Shown one piece after another: positions 1 through 12,612 of a stretch of DNA of 60,000 bases. A model generated the notes under the pieces. That model was not told the DNA's origin. It saw nothing but the letters and a program-made list of their open reading frames with translations, and searched no databases. This DNA is from Nematostella vectensis (lineage: Eukaryota > Cnidaria > Anthozoa > Actiniaria > Edwardsiidae): positions 15,317,453 to 15,377,452 of the forward strand of contig NC_064044.1 of NCBI RefSeq assembly GCF_932526225.1. Direction: 5' to 3'. A program made the translations under genes and the position numbers. Each line of letters opens with the position of its first letter. Positions within the stretch are counted from its first letter, which is position 1.

Positions 1-1
1 T

Positions 2-388
2 TATTACCAGGGCACCCAGAAGGCTGAAAACATTTATATTGGAAATACCAGCCAAACTGGACCAGTCATTTGTGCTAATCAAAGACCACATAGTGATACT
101 TTGCCCCTAGCTACAACTACTGTAGCTGGAACTCACACACCTTATAGCAGTTTAGGATCTTTTCCTGGGCAAAACGTGCCACAGAATAACCTCTGGAATG
201 GGCCAGACAAAGCAGATTCACGTAATGCAGAGAATGAAACATTTACTAACAATAAGAAGTCATTCAGTTCTATACCACAAAACCCCTTTTGCAAATCCTA
301 GGTACATGCCTCAGGATACTTAGTGGCGAGGGGGAGGACCATGGGGTTTTATGGCACATCAATTGCATGGACCTCACCCTTTGCATCT
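2..388 (+). CDS. Upstream exon(s) of BAG-domain gene, partial, frame uncertain
   Basis: An open frame runs from the first bases of the window to a TAG at 299-301 and encodes a Ser/Thr/Asn/Gln-rich, low-complexity protein like the exon at 1064. A second frame continues from about 294 with a Trp/Gly/His/Pro-rich stretch typical of such proteins, meets a TAG near 330, and stays coding-like to a GT donor at 389. The sequence around 295-302 therefore looks frameshifted, or the true donor is the GT at 302. I cannot decide between a sequence error, a polymorphic break and alternative splicing. The exon is 5'-incomplete. The downstream exon starts in phase 0 at 1064. Confidence 0.45.
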
Positions 389-1063
389 GTAATAGTATAA
401 GGCTAATCTCATTTATAGTGTACACCTATTGCTAAATTTAAATTGATACAAAAGCAGTAGAGTTGGTAGTCTATTGCAACCATTCTGGACTTATCAAGCT
501 AGCCAGCGCTTCAGCCCCAGTAACAGTGGCCAAGTGTGATTTGTAGCTTATTTTTTTATATATATTAGAAATCTAGGAATATGGCGCTTACATCAATTTA
601 ATTTTTAGTTTGGCAGGTTTTTGATGAGAACTGGTAAAGGACACAAATTATTTTGTGTCTGATCTCAAACCTAGAAAATCGTTCTTGAAAATCTGTTAGT
701 ACAACTAAAATTTGAATTGTGTAACAAAAAATTTAAAGTCATCTGTCTCTAAAACTGCATGAATACCTTTCATAATATCCTAAGTAAAGAGTGATTGCCT
801 GTCCAGCTCATATTATTATTCATATTACTTATTTGTTATTTCCCTCAATATATGCTAATGTTTTTTACTGATGCAATGCAATAGGTGATTTTATTATCTT
901 TAAATTAGGATTTGTATAATAAGAGAATACTCCTAGAATGAGTATTTTCACTGGACTCTCCCCTTTCACCCTGGTCGTGCCCCCATACCATTGGTGATGT
1001 TCTCTCTGCGGAGATCAATAGATTTGTGAATACATCTGTTTATTTATTCTCTATATTTTTCAG
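389..1063 (+). other. Intron of the BAG-domain gene
   Basis: AT-rich non-coding stretch between the GT at 389 and the polypyrimidine-AG acceptor immediately before 1064. No ORF or RNA gene is visible in it. Confidence 0.5.
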
Positions 1064-3217
1064 ATGCCTACTTCTTCTGGACCTTTCCAAGGTAGCTACA
1101 CTCCGTCGTCAACCCAGCAAAATTACCCTCCATCATTATCACAGCAGAGCTATGCACCAGCGACCCAACAAGCCTACCCACTGGAATCACAACAGAACTA
1201 TCCTCCAATGTCACAGCAGAGCTACTCACCAATGTCACAGCAAAGTTTCCCACCAACATCACAACAGAGTTTCCCACGATCAGCACAACAGAGTTACCCA
1301 CCAACATCACAACAGAGTTACCCACCAACACCACAACAGAGTTACCCATTAACATCGCAACAGAGTTACCTACCAACATCACAACAGAGTTACCCACCAA
1401 CATCTCAACAGAGTTACCCACCATCACCACAACAGAGTTATCCACAAACATCAATACAACAAAACTTCCCTCCAACCCAACCACCAAACAACTCTCAGCA
1501 AGGAAACTTGCAATCTGGACCCCCACAGAGTGCACAGCAACCAATAGGCACACCACAGGGTAACCATCAAGGCATGCCACAACACCCAAGTCAATATTAT
1601 GGTCAGAAATCCCCATTCCCTCCTGGTCAAGCCCCTTATCCAGGAAATCAGCCACCAGGACCATTTTCAGTTCAGAACAACACCAGTCAAGTCCAGTCAG
1701 CCCCTCCCACATCGGCAAGTTATGGACCTTACCCAAGTGCTGAGTATAATAATTATTATTCAGGAGGTGACCCGTATGGCCAGGGAAGGGTGGGGCCTAA
1801 GATGGATGGCAACAAGCACCAGGGACCATCTCCACTACCGCAAGCATCTGCTGACAGGGGACAAACAACTCCTGTAAATGCTGTACATCCAGCAGGCAGT
1901 AACCCAACTTCAGGGTCTGGAAATTATTTTCCAGCACAACCGGGATACCCAGCAACTAGTACCATGCCCAGTGGTGCACCTAACACAACTCCGCCAGGTC
2001 AGCAACAGTTGCCGGCAAGTGATGAGAACTTTAATTCAGGGGATAAACGGATGCCTGGTCCCCAGCAAGAGCATCCACTCTACCCCTCTCAAAAGCCACC
2101 TGCACAACCGAACGATCTTGGAGCTTACCAGAACTACCCTGGACAGGGAAACGTTGGTAGCCAGGGTCCACGAGAGGGGAATCAGCAAGGCTACCAACAG
2201 AAAATACCTGGATCTCCTGGACAGACATTTCCTGGAAATGGACCACAACAAGCTACTCCTGAACAGCAATGGTACCCTCAATCTGGAACAAATAGCCTAC
2301 AGTACCAGGGAGCCATGGCTGGAAACAACCAGCCACCCACAAGCACCATGCAGTACCAGGAAACTACTAGACAACAAATGGGAACTACACGTGCTTACCC
2401 ACCACACCCTTATGCTCAGGTTCCAGCCCCATGTGGAAATGTCCAGCCCCAACATGGTCATCCAGGAATGTACCCTCAGCATCCTCAAGGCAGTTATCCC
2501 CAGTATCACGTACCACAGCAGCAATATCCTGGACAACAACAACCAGTTAACGGTCCACCTCACCTCTCATCTGTACCTCAACCACAGCCTCCTACCAGTC
2601 GAGGAGGCAGAGCATCCAGTGCACTTAAGGACTCCAGGATCAGAGGAATCGACTATGTGCTGTGCCAGGCAGAAGAAATGGAGCCAAGGATTATGAACTT
2701 TAGTGGCCGCAGAGGTAAAAGAATGTGTTGTGTACCTATGAAATAAAAATGCTACAAATAAGAAATGAAAGATTAATCCTCTTTGGTGTCAGGGCCCATC
2801 ACTTGTCTCAACTTGTGGAATCATAACCAATTATCAATGTACTTAGTTATAGCATTTCAAATTCATGCTTTTCTTGTGAAAACACCCCACACCCAAATCA
2901 TAATCAGTGCATTATTTTTCTCAGTCAACACGTTAGTCATGGCCATGTATCTAGGAATTACTCTTCACTTCATAAATTTGTCTGTATACATTCTGTTAAT
3001 CAGAATAATCCGTACTACATTTTTCACTTTTAACATTTCTTTAACATGTTTACTTCCAGGTGACAGAGAATATCTTCACCTTGACGAGAAACTAACACGA
3101 TGCATCTTAGAGCTAGACAAAGTACAAACAGAAGGAATGGAGGATGTAAGAAATGCGAGAAAATCTGCTGTACAAAGAATACAATCACTCATTAACTTAC
3201 TGGAGTCCAAGGGCTGA
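1064..3217 (+). CDS. BAG-domain co-chaperone, BAG3/BAG4-like (exons 1064-2714 and 3060-3217)
   Basis: Two exons join in frame: donor GT at 2715, acceptor AG at 3058-3059, with a split Gly codon. About 520 residues are Gln/Pro/Tyr/Ser-rich; residues 15-135 hold imperfect repeats of the type QQSYPPTS. The C-terminal ~85 residues resemble a BAG domain, with a first helix around RIRGIDYVL, a Leu-rich second helix after the exon junction, and a third helix with DVRNARKSAVQRIQ, the Hsp70-contact helix in this family. BAG proteins bind the Hsp70 ATPase domain and promote nucleotide exchange; BAG3/BAG4 members have long disordered N-termini. No WW domain is visible, so it is closer to BAG4 in layout. 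The ATG at 1064 lies directly after an acceptor, so it is probably internal rather than the start. A reading past 2714 to a TAA at 2746 would skip the last helix and is probably intronic. Confidence 0.85.
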
Positions 3218-3715
3218 ATAATACATCAAATGAGGACATTATCATCACCTATACATTCTCGCACATGGGGTTACAATGGAGACTTATTGTTTACACTGTC
3301 TTAAATGGGTTTGGATAGGAAGCCAAAGCTGTCATAAACTGTTTTACCCTGTGCATGGATAAAATCAATTTTCAATATTTTATCAAATTTAAATCTGACA
3401 TGTTTCAATATTATATTTGTGCCTATTGTAAATACAAATTACTGTATCTAGTATTACTATAAGTTTGACCGTCTTAAAGTTTATTATGCTCTCAATTTTC
3501 CTCCAAAATCTTAAAATTATTAATGGCAAGCTATCTTATATCTTTTTATTAGCTAGTGACTAGCGGGGTGATAATGCAGTTTGGGAGGAATAATGCAGTT
3601 TGCTGAATAGAAATCCTAAGCACAAGATTGTTGATTGTTGAATTCTTAAGCATTTCATTGAAAATATAATGCTCTTGCATTATACATATGCATATATAAA
3701 TAAGCAATTTTACTT

Positions 3716-3721
3716 AATAAA
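3716..3721 (+). terminator. Probable poly(A) signal of the BAG gene
   Basis: AATAAA about 500 bases after the stop codon, in an AT-rich 3' untranslated region with no other ORF. Confidence 0.4.
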
Positions 3722-6700
3722 TAATTGAAAAAATTTGATGACTTGAATTTTATTACCTTATCAGTTCATTATTCTGTTAAGTAAAGAGATTCTCTCCCTT
3801 TTCTTCTTTATTTCATCCCCATGTAATGTTTTATATCCTTTTGTAACCTTTTATATCATTTTTATATCTAGCATATTCAGGGCTGAGGCAAGAATGTTGA
3901 GGCAGGGGTTTCAAGTGAGGCATCCTTAGGCCACATACCCTTTGTATTTACACTTCTTTCCTTATTTCACATAATATCATCATAAGCATCAGCATGAGCC
4001 TCAAGGCAGACCCATACTCTTGTGTGTACACAGTGTGCATCCCCTTGGTGGCCAATTATGCTTTTTCCATATGATATGTATGTGGGGAGTAAATAGGTTC
4101 GTAGATCGGCCGATTCGGCCCAGAAATGCTCAAATGCTCACGGATTACGGTTTTTGATGATTATTTCAGCGGATTGGGGGATTTTGGAAATACGTCGGAT
4201 CACAGATCTGTTGATAATTTGGTTGCAGATTTCGGATGCCATTGTTTATTTGTCAAACCATGCGGATCTAAAAATATCTGTGGATCCACGGATTTGCCCC
4301 GAAAATGTAGCGGATCAGCGGATTTATATACCCCTATTCACCCCCCCCCCCCCCCCTGTATGACTGCACACCCGCACTCAGCCAATCCTGGGTATGGGCC
4401 TGATACTTGCCAAGATTTTGGAATCTATGATCTATCATATTATTGGATATCTACAGGACAATTGCATACCTCCCGCAACTCTCAACTCTCCCGCATTAGG
4501 CGGGAGTCTCAAGATTTTGGACCCCTTCTCCCGCGTTGAGCACCAAATCTCCCGCTTTAACTATTTTTATTTTTAATATTCTATGGAAAATTGTCATTTT
4601 GCCTATTATTGAAATATTTGAATCAATAATTCCCTTGCGTAGCGCAATTTATCTAACACCCTCGTGAGATCAGTGGATTTGTTAGTAAGAGCTTTCTATA
4701 TGGCAATCACCTGCAAGGTTAAACTCACCCCTCCCCCCAAAAAATGAATATACTCTACCCCTCCCCTCAAAAAATTATCAAGCCTTGAGAGGTTGACTGG
4801 TATGCAATTGAGAAGAGGCCCAGTCGGCATACTTTTCACAACAGTTTTTATCCTAAAGCCAAACAAAGCAAGTAGACCCGGGATAGGTAAACTCTTGGAA
4901 TCAATTTGATTTCAAAAAAGACAGCATTTGTGAGAGCATTGGTTGGTGATTAGAAAACCATTTTTCTCGCTCAGTCAAAGCCAAACAAAGAAAATTTCCA
5001 TAAATCTATCTTGCAATCTACTGAAAGCTGTTTTCTATAAGGAAGAAATACAAGCAACTGCCCTTGGGTGGATCCTGAATTTTCTGAAGAGAGGGGGAGC
5101 ATAAAGAGTGCGACAAAAATGTAAAACATTTAATACTGTTGAAATACTCTTGTTTTTAATCAGGCATCATCAATGCCAAATTGAAATGATAACAATCTAA
5201 TATGTGAATAATAAAACTAGAAATTGTAAATAGTTTAGATAACAATATTCAATAAATAATCAACTTATAGCATAATTGAATTAGGGAAGTTCAATAACAA
5301 AAAATAAGCCTATACCAATCAATAATAATCAAGTTTGGCCCAATGTTGATTGTTATTGACTGCATACATATAACACATCGATACTGTTAAGCATAATTAT
5401 GAATACAATGGGTGATGGAAGGAACACTCATATCTTTTTGTAAAAAAATTCCCTTCTTTAGTGCTGGCAAATGGTTTCTAAAAATGGCAAAAATCAGGCA
5501 ATTTTTTTGGGAAAGGATCAAATATATTTTCTTCATCTAAGCTTGCTTACTCTTTCTTTTTATAGAATTGATTTAAATTATGGATGGGTCACTCCCCTTA
5601 TTCACAGGCCCTCTAGCCCAGTAAAACAAGCTAGCAGATTGAGGACTGATTCAAGTCACACTTCTGCCCTCTAGCCCAATATAACAAGCTAGGAGATTGA
5701 GGCCTGATTCAAGTCACACTCCTGCCATGTCAAATCTAATTGTTTGGGCACGTGAAGAGTTCAAAGTCTAAATCGATTCAGTTTGTCAAGCACAGCTAGA
5801 GAACCTCTAGCTAAATATATTGAGCTAGCAGGCTGAGCCTTTTGCTGATCATTAAAACACTATGAATCTACTATGCAAAGTATATCCAGATGCCTGGGGC
5901 TCCTTTTAAAATACTTTGGTAGATTTACCATTTGCCAACACTAATGTGCTAATAGATCGTCTCAATTCATGAAACTTTTAGCAGCTCAAAACTTTTAAAA
6001 TCCAGTGAAACAATTAAAAAGCCCTTATCAGCCACACCTAATTATGTGATGAAGCTTCAAAATAACCATCCAAATACAAAGTTTTTTTACTTCATCATTT
6101 ACCAAATGTGCAACAGCTTCCACAAATCAGCTACTTGAAATGGAAACTTTCTCACACTTGTTACTTTACTATAAGGACAAAATGGCAGCTGATAGAGACT
6201 AATTCAAACAATAATTTGTTCCCTTTTGTCTGATATTTAAAATCCCCCCCCCCCCCCCCTAGTAATACATCAAATACTCGAGATTCAGTTTTTCATTCAA
6301 GCAGCCCTTATTGAGACAATTAAACATTTTTGGTTCTGTGAGAATTTCCCAAAATATCCACTCATTCTGACAACCAGGATTCATAGACATGAAACAAGAC
6401 CAAGCACTTTGTCCTAGGCAGACACACTATAAGGTAGAACCTCTATTGAAGTCAAATAACCTCTTGTAGAGGCTAACTCATTATTAAGGTTTCTCATCAA
6501 GTGTAATATGTGTTCACCTTTGGAAGAAATAATTAATTGTCTTAATGGTTGCCTTGTTGCTATTGAATTCCTGGTTTACTGGCTACAGAGTTTAGTGTAC
6601 TGTAGGAACATGAATCAATGTATTTGTTCTGTTATGGCCAGAATGTGTGTGTGTGAACTGTTACTTCACAAAGTTGACGTTATTCACTAAAAGATAACCA

Positions 6701-6727
6701 ATTAGAGTGCTTTGTATCTGAGCACAA
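3722..6727. other. Intergenic DNA with repeat debris
   Basis: No gene supported. It contains two 16-base C tracts (4341-4356, 6244-6259), a repeat rich in CTCCCGC and its complement at about 4460-4560 that resembles a dispersed element, and a 58-bp tandem duplication annotated separately. Short ORFs here show no family resemblance. Confidence 0.6.
5608..5723. repeat. 58-bp tandem duplication
   Basis: Two adjacent copies starting at 5608 and 5666, each beginning GCCCTCTAGCCCA and ending in a TTCAAGTCACAC-type segment, with a handful of mismatches. Confidence 0.85.
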
Positions 6728-6733
6728 TTTATT
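6728..6733 (-). terminator. Probable poly(A) signal of the mitochondrial carrier gene
   Basis: AATAAA on the minus strand about 155 bases beyond the carrier stop codon. Confidence 0.4.
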
Positions 6734-6887
6734 TGGAGCTACCAAATGCAAAATGGATGGAAACTTGATTAAGCATTAGCATCATTTAGCAGCGTTTGAA
6801 AGGTACACACAATCTGTTTCCAAGTATAAAATTCTTCAATCAAAAATTTCCTATAAAGTCATTGGCATGTACCCCATAATAGAATAC

Positions 6888-7772
6888 CTAGGTTCTAACT
6901 ACTATAATAAGCTTCTTGAGTAGCTCATAAGAGCAATTGATGATTCCCCATGAGACAAGAGCTCTAGAAAAATTCAATGGTAGTCCATAATACATATTTC
7001 GCACCCTCCGGCCTCTAACAGTATACACTATTTGCAACGTCCTGAAGAATCCGGTAAACTCCCCTCCCAGTTGTTTCTGCATATGATTCTTAGCGACATT
7101 CACCGGGTAGAACAAGGTACTCAGGCAAGCTCCCAGCACTGCGCCACTCAAAAAATCATTAACTGTATTTCCTACTTGTGTCTTGGCTTCTGGTAGAACC
7201 TCTTTAATACGTCCACGTAGACCAAAAAATAACACATTTGATGGTCCATTACGCATTAGTATGGGAGTCAAACCACGGTAATATTCCTTAAAACAATACT
7301 GTGTACGTATAACTTTGAAAGCATGAGCGGTGTTGGAGAACTTCTCATTGTAGTCGCGATGTGATAGTAAGATTTGTACTCTTTCGAAGGGAGTCAACAT
7401 GGCCTCAGCAGTTCCAGCTAACATCGCCGCAGATGCATTCACCACTCCGGTACCAGTACTAGGAAAAGACCGAGATAGAATTCTCTGGAATTTATGATAA
7501 GCACCGAACATTATGGACAAAGACGTGCCTCTCTGCAGCAGAGGGGGGATGACCCCTCGGTAAATATTAGGGATGCCTTCTCGAAGCAACTGTTTGACTG
7601 CTTTGTTCAGCTTTAACGCCTCTATTTGCTGCCTGAACATCACTTTGTAAGCTGGGAATGTGCATATTATATTGATGACGGACGCACCAGCTCCGCAAGC
7701 GAAATCCGGCCAATCTTTATCCTCGTAGTCTCCCTCATTCCGAGCCGTACTTGGGACTCGTACAGAGCCCAT
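6888..7772 (-). CDS. SLC25A51: Mitochondrial carrier, SLC25A51-like (NAD+ transporter family)
   Basis: A 294-residue single-exon ORF. It shows three mitochondrial-carrier repeats: repeat 1 with FPAYKVMFRQQ (a PxxKxxxRQQ form of the signature helix), repeat 2 with LTPFERVQILL, and repeat 3 with FYPVNVAKNHMQ. Conserved blocks NIYRGVIPPLLQ, EYYRGLTPILMRNGPSNVLFFGLRG and SWGIINCSYE match the SLC25A51/52 subfamily closely. SLC25A51 imports NAD+ across the inner mitochondrial membrane; that function is transferred from the family, not shown here. The ATG at 7772 is the only ATG upstream of the first helix in this frame. Length matches the usual ~300 residues. It is flanked by intergenic DNA on both sides, with no operon-like neighbour. 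Confidence 0.9.
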   Translation of the reverse strand: MGSVRVPSTARNEGDYEDKDWPDFACGAGASVINIICTFPAYKVMFRQQIEALKLNKAVKQLLREGIPNIYRGVIPPLLQRGTSLSIMFGAYHKFQRILSRSFPSTGTGVVNASAAMLAGTAEAMLTPFERVQILLSHRDYNEKFSNTAHAFKVIRTQYCFKEYYRGLTPILMRNGPSNVLFFGLRGRIKEVLPEAKTQVGNTVNDFLSGAVLGACLSTLFYPVNVAKNHMQKQLGGEFTGFFRTLQIVYTVRGRRVRNMYYGLPLNFSRALVSWGIINCSYELLKKLIIVVRT

Positions 7773-8580
7773 TGCCCCGTCTTCAAATAGCCGAAAACCA
7801 CTCGCTAGCAATTGTAACGGAGCATTTTGGCTCCACAAAGGAGTCCACAAAGGTTACTTGGCTATGGGAAGGTGTTATAGGTACAGGGATGCATGGCTAA
7901 GGGCATATTTTAACAGCATACCGGCAGCCGGTCTCTAGCTTTTGCATCAAAACCGGGCCGCCATTGTGATTACCCGGCGACCTTTTCGGTGAGTTTCCCA
8001 AGATGCCCCTCTAGGGCTAGACAATTTCTGAGGTAGGATGCAGGCCCACAAGGGGCGCAGCGCTACCCGAAATAGGGACTTTTTTTTGCGGCCATCTTGG
8101 ACATTGTAAAAATTGCTAGGCAGACCAGATACAAACGTTTGCATTTAACAAGTACAATGTCATCCTGTCTGCGCTCGGCTCTTATGAATTTTGTAAACTA
8201 TATAAGTTTGAATCCCAGTAGATAGGCATTTCGCTTTTACGGAAAAATCTGCTTTTGGCATGTTCGCATATAACAGCTTTGTGTTGTTTTGCTAAAAAGT
8301 TTATCTAAGGCCAAGCTAAACTAGGCGACATATCGCGCAATAATGTCGCCTGCATGTCTCCTAAGTTTAGCCACCCAGAGAGACATTAGCGTGCGAAAAA
8401 ACCTTGTAGCACCGACAAAAAAATGTTTCTCGGATAGTAAGATAGTGGATAGTCGGATAGTGTCGCGCTCTACAAAATTTGCCACGCACTACATGTTTGT
8501 GGCGATGGCTAAACTACTGAACATTCAGGAGACATGTCGCACGATACATGTCGCGCTCGACATTTCGTCTAGTTAAGCTA
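7773..8580. other. Upstream region of carrier gene
   Basis: Non-coding. It presumably holds the carrier promoter and 5' UTR; no TATA box or repeat was recognised with confidence. Confidence 0.4.
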
Positions 8581-9027
8581 CAGGGGCTCATAATACATCA
8601 TCTGTATAAAATAATTGTCACGGCGTTTCCAAGGATCAGGCTATTTTAAGACGCACGAACGGGCCAATCAGTTACTTTGACGTTGGTCACGCGCGCGAGT
8701 GACGTGAGGCTGCACGCGCAAATTGCAGTTAGGAAGAATATATTTTATCTATCATCCGTCGGTTTTGTTTGTTTACCAAAAGAATTGCAAGCTAGAGTTG
8801 AAAGATTCATATAAAAGAAATGAGAAACAAAAGTCAAAGTACCGACAAGAGAACAGAGCTTGTCTGAGACTGCGCGTGCAGTTGAGCTCAGCCAAAACGT
8901 CAACACAAATGTCGAATCTGATTGGCTCATCCGCGCGTCTAAAAATAGCCTGATCCAAAGAAAGGCCGTGACACTTTTATAATACCAGAATGTGGGGAAG
9001 TTGATTGCCCCTACTTATGAGCCCCTG
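8581..9027. mobile_element. Foldback/MITE-like element with long terminal inverted repeats
   Basis: Both ends begin CAGGGGCTCATAA (8581 forward, 9027 reverse). The inverted arms then continue with interruptions over about 130 bases each, sharing GTCACGGC, GGATCAGGCTATTTT, AGACGC, CCAATCAG and CTGCACGCGCA blocks. No coding capacity over 447 bp. The CAGGG ends resemble hAT-type non-autonomous elements, but an 8-bp target duplication is not evident. Confidence 0.7.
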
Positions 9028-9126
9028 GCCTTAATTAAGGATATGAGGTACAGTTTGGTTCAGCCTCGTTTTCGTGTCGCACAGGGCTACACAATGCAAC
9101 ACAATTACCAACAGCATCGTTTTTAG

Positions 9127-9235
9127 AGGAGCCAGCGCGGCCGCAGGCCGCGCGCGGAGCTCCATAGGTATAGAAATATGGTATAGCTATGCGACTTGGT
9201 TTTGTGGTCATCGCACGGGTATCCTGTGGTGTCAC
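9127..9235 (+). repeat. Dispersed GC-palindromic repeat, copy 1
   Basis: It carries the core GCGCGGCCGCAGGCCGCGC followed by GGAGCTCCATAGGTATAGAAA and a TATGCGACTTGGTTTTG segment. A near-identical inverted copy lies at 49738-49852 and a shorter direct copy at 50562-50613, so this is a member of an interspersed family. Confidence 0.8.
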
Positions 9236-12199
9236 AATCCATCCATCCATCCAGTCAATCGTGCAACTCCCAGACCCCACTCGATCTTACGCTGTTGTGT
9301 GTTTTTTACCGCCTCGCTTTGTGCTGCAAAGTTCGTATGTTCACAGAAGAAAGGCAGCTTGAAAATAGTATTTAATGAGAAAATAAGCGGATTCAAATGG
9401 GCTGAAGTTTTAATTCATTTCAATAAATGATTGGTCAAATTCTCACAATGATGAGCAAGGCTTAGATGAATTACTTGGGTAAACCCCAGCTTTCTTTGGG
9501 AAAAGAAATAGAGAACTGGTTTCCTAAAACCCTAAGTATTAGTAATTTGTGAAAAACAAAATATATTTGAGAAACACTTGAAATTTAGATCGACTATTCT
9601 GGAATTCTGTTTTGATTTAAAAAAAAAAAGGTGCACATACATATTTAGGACCTTGAGGATCTGTTATTACCTAAAAAATATGCCTTGTTTTTATACCACC
9701 TACAATATTTTTAATAACCCTGGGTACCTCAATGTTTTCTTACAAACCTTAAAAAACCTTTTTTTCTCATGTCACACTATAATGTGATCCAAAAGAAAAA
9801 TTCAGGTTTCATAGAAAGCCAAGACAGCTTTTTTGTAGAGGAGCAATTTAGTGAAAAGCAATGTTTTTTCCCTCTGCAGCTTCTCTTATAAAAGCTCTTT
9901 TCAACCTCTGGCTCATCAGATCATAGAGCTTTATGAGACAGCAAAGTTCATATGTTCATTTTCTGTAATGGGTATCATTTTAGGAAATTTTATTATTTTA
10001 TTATTCATAGGTTTTATGAATTAGGTTTTTGTGGTATAATATTTGTATCGTAAGGAAATTACCAGTTTTTTTCTTTAAGGTTTTTTTCCAAACTTCTTTA
10101 GGTTAATCTCAGCCAGAGATTCTGAAATCAAGCTGAGACACAAGCTGCTGGCTAAGAGGCATGACCCAGGGCAGGATGTACCTATAAGGCATTGGTATTT
10201 AATGTAGGTCACCAAAAATAAACACATAATTATAAAGTAACAAAAAGTTAGATAATATTTTAATGGAAAAATTGTTCTAAAAAAATGAACCAGAGTTATA
10301 AAAGTAAAAAACCTAGTTTTTTTCCAAGATAGCCTGACAGGTTATTGTATAATGTGTGGTTAGTGACATTTAGACTATTTAGGTTCATAAATAGTCTCTT
10401 GCTATTACAATGACTCATGGTAAAGTAATTGAGGTAGTAAGTTAATCATAAAAAAAAAAAAACAGGTCTTCTATATGATCCCTTAAGATCATATTTAAAA
10501 CTATTTAGAAATCAATTTTCCTATTCCAACCTATTTCAAATTATAGGCTAAATAGATGCTTATAAAAAGGATTCTAATTTGATAATTGTGGGTTAACAGC
10601 TTCATTCTAGGTTCTTATATGCGGTTCTTAACTGTATAATAAAATAATGTACTAGAGAAAGAAAATGATAAAACACTATCTTTGCAAGTTAAGTAAAGTA
10701 ATTTAAAGAAGTAAAAGGAATTGGGACAGTACAGGCAGGGAATGAGTACTTTTATCTCAAATCCACTATGGTAGTGTGATTTGCTGATATGTTTATTAAT
10801 GTATAGGAATTTGATATGTATTTGTTTATTGTGTTTAATTTTAAAGAGAATAAAATAGCACCCAGTTTTTTTTTTGTGAGGAACTTTAATTGATCCTCAT
10901 TTTAAAATTAATATGACATCCCTTCACCCCTGAAAGCCTTCCCTGTTAATCAAAGCATAAGTTTATTTTTCTGTATCAGTTGTCTATTAAGTATAGTTTA
11001 GTTAATGATATCCTTAGTAATGTTAGTAAATACTTTTTTTACCTAGAACAAAAAACATATTTGTTCTAGGTATTCCCTAGGAGGATTGGGAGGGCACCTT
11101 TTTAATAATAATTGCAGTATTTATAGAACATGCATTCTTTATATGTTTTACATATGGTGCCGTAAAGGGTACTTTCGCTGAATGATTGCATTTGTGCGGG
11201 GGGGGCCTGGGGTATGCAAAATAGCTTTGTTTTTCTTTTTACAATGCTGTATAGAATGTTACCTATCAAATACTGTAATGAATTAAACAAGCGTCCTTCT
11301 TTAAATAAGAGTTCCTCTCCAATAAGCCCCCCCCCCCTTTTCGACCTCGAATTTTGGAATAAGTGCCCCCTCCCCTCCCCCTAAAAAGATACATACAAAA
11401 GCACCATTTTAATTTCATTTTTTAGCTCGCATTGAAAATCCTCGCATTACAACACTGTCTACTTATTAGCTAGCCGGACGCCAGCCAACCAAATTACTTA
11501 AATTTGGTCACATGATAATACTTGAAATCTGGTCTAGCCCAGTGTCTAAAAGACATCAATGAGAGTTTTGAATTTAGCAGGGAAGAGCTTGGGGTGAAGT
11601 AGTACAACTAGAAATAATTCACTACTAACAAACAACTAACAAACATTTTTTTTTCAAAATGTTTACGGTGTTTTCAAGGCGAATCTGATGACTGATCAAA
11701 GTTGTTCAGCATGATGGCCCGCTTTCTGTGTCTGCTTTCTGTGTCCTCACTGTAATAGGCAAGAATATGACATTTTCTTGATTTTAGATTGTAAGACAAA
11801 GCGCAAAGAAATGAAAATCAAAGAATGGAGGAGGGAAATTCAAATTTGTTTACCATTTAATCGGAAATTCCGGGATAAGATTCCAGTTTTTTAGGAATGC
11901 CATAATGGTAAGAAAAAGTTTTCTATATTCCAGAATTCCCGGGGTGACTTCAATGTATACCCAGAAATTCTACTTTTGGGGTCCTGGGAATAGTGGCCGA
12001 TGGGGGCCTTGGTCAAATATTCTATAGAAAACTGCAAATGTTACACGATTTTCCGGAATTTCTAGTATTCCGGCGAAAGTGGACTACCTCACAAGCAATT
12101 CTACTTTTTCAGGAAATTTTCCAGTGGGAGGAATCTGTACCATTTACAAAATAACGAAAAGTACCGAAATTTTCGGGGTAAACAACCAATGCCTTCAAT
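9236..12199. other. AT-rich intergenic DNA
   Basis: About 3 kb without a supported gene. Short ORFs only, several homopolymer runs (A near 10450, C near 11327) and no recognisable transposon protein or RNA gene. Confidence 0.6.
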
Positions 12200-12385
12200 T
12201 CTGCTTTTTGAATTTGCGAATGTGTTTTTGAATTTGCAAATGTGTTTTAGATTTGCGAATGTGTTTTTGAATTTGTGAATGTGTTTTGCATTTGCGAATG
12301 TGTTTTTTGAATTTGCGAATGTGTTTTGGATTTGAGAATTTGCGAATGTGTTTTTAACTTTTGCGAATGTGTTTTCAATTTTTAA
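12200..12385. repeat. Short minisatellite, GAATGTGTTTT units
   Basis: About nine to ten degenerate copies of a unit close to TTTGAATTTGCGAATGTG, with spacing varying from about 17 to 24 bases. On the minus strand it is read as a KNTFAN peptide repeat, which I treat as an artefact. Confidence 0.8.
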
Positions 12386-12612
12386 ATGTGTTTTGCTATT
12401 TGATTTGTGTTTGACCCCTGTGGGCTCCCTCATTGGAATCCCTCATTGTCGGCTTTGGAATATTACATAAGCGCCCCTGGCATTACGGTATGAGATTAAC
12501 ATTTCTACACATGAGCGGATCCTAAAGAGTTTCGTGTTGATGCATTTAGTGAGGAGAAACTGAGAGGTATTTTATTGAATTACTATTGAATAAGAAATCA
12601 GTATAAAGCAAT

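Noticed and set aside
1068-1736. 222-codon minus-strand ORF opposite the Gln-rich exon
   Set aside because: It is the antisense shadow of CAACAGAGTTAC-type repeats in the BAG gene exon.
12101-12433. 110-codon minus-strand ORF with NTFAN repeats
   Set aside because: It is the translation of a degenerate minisatellite.
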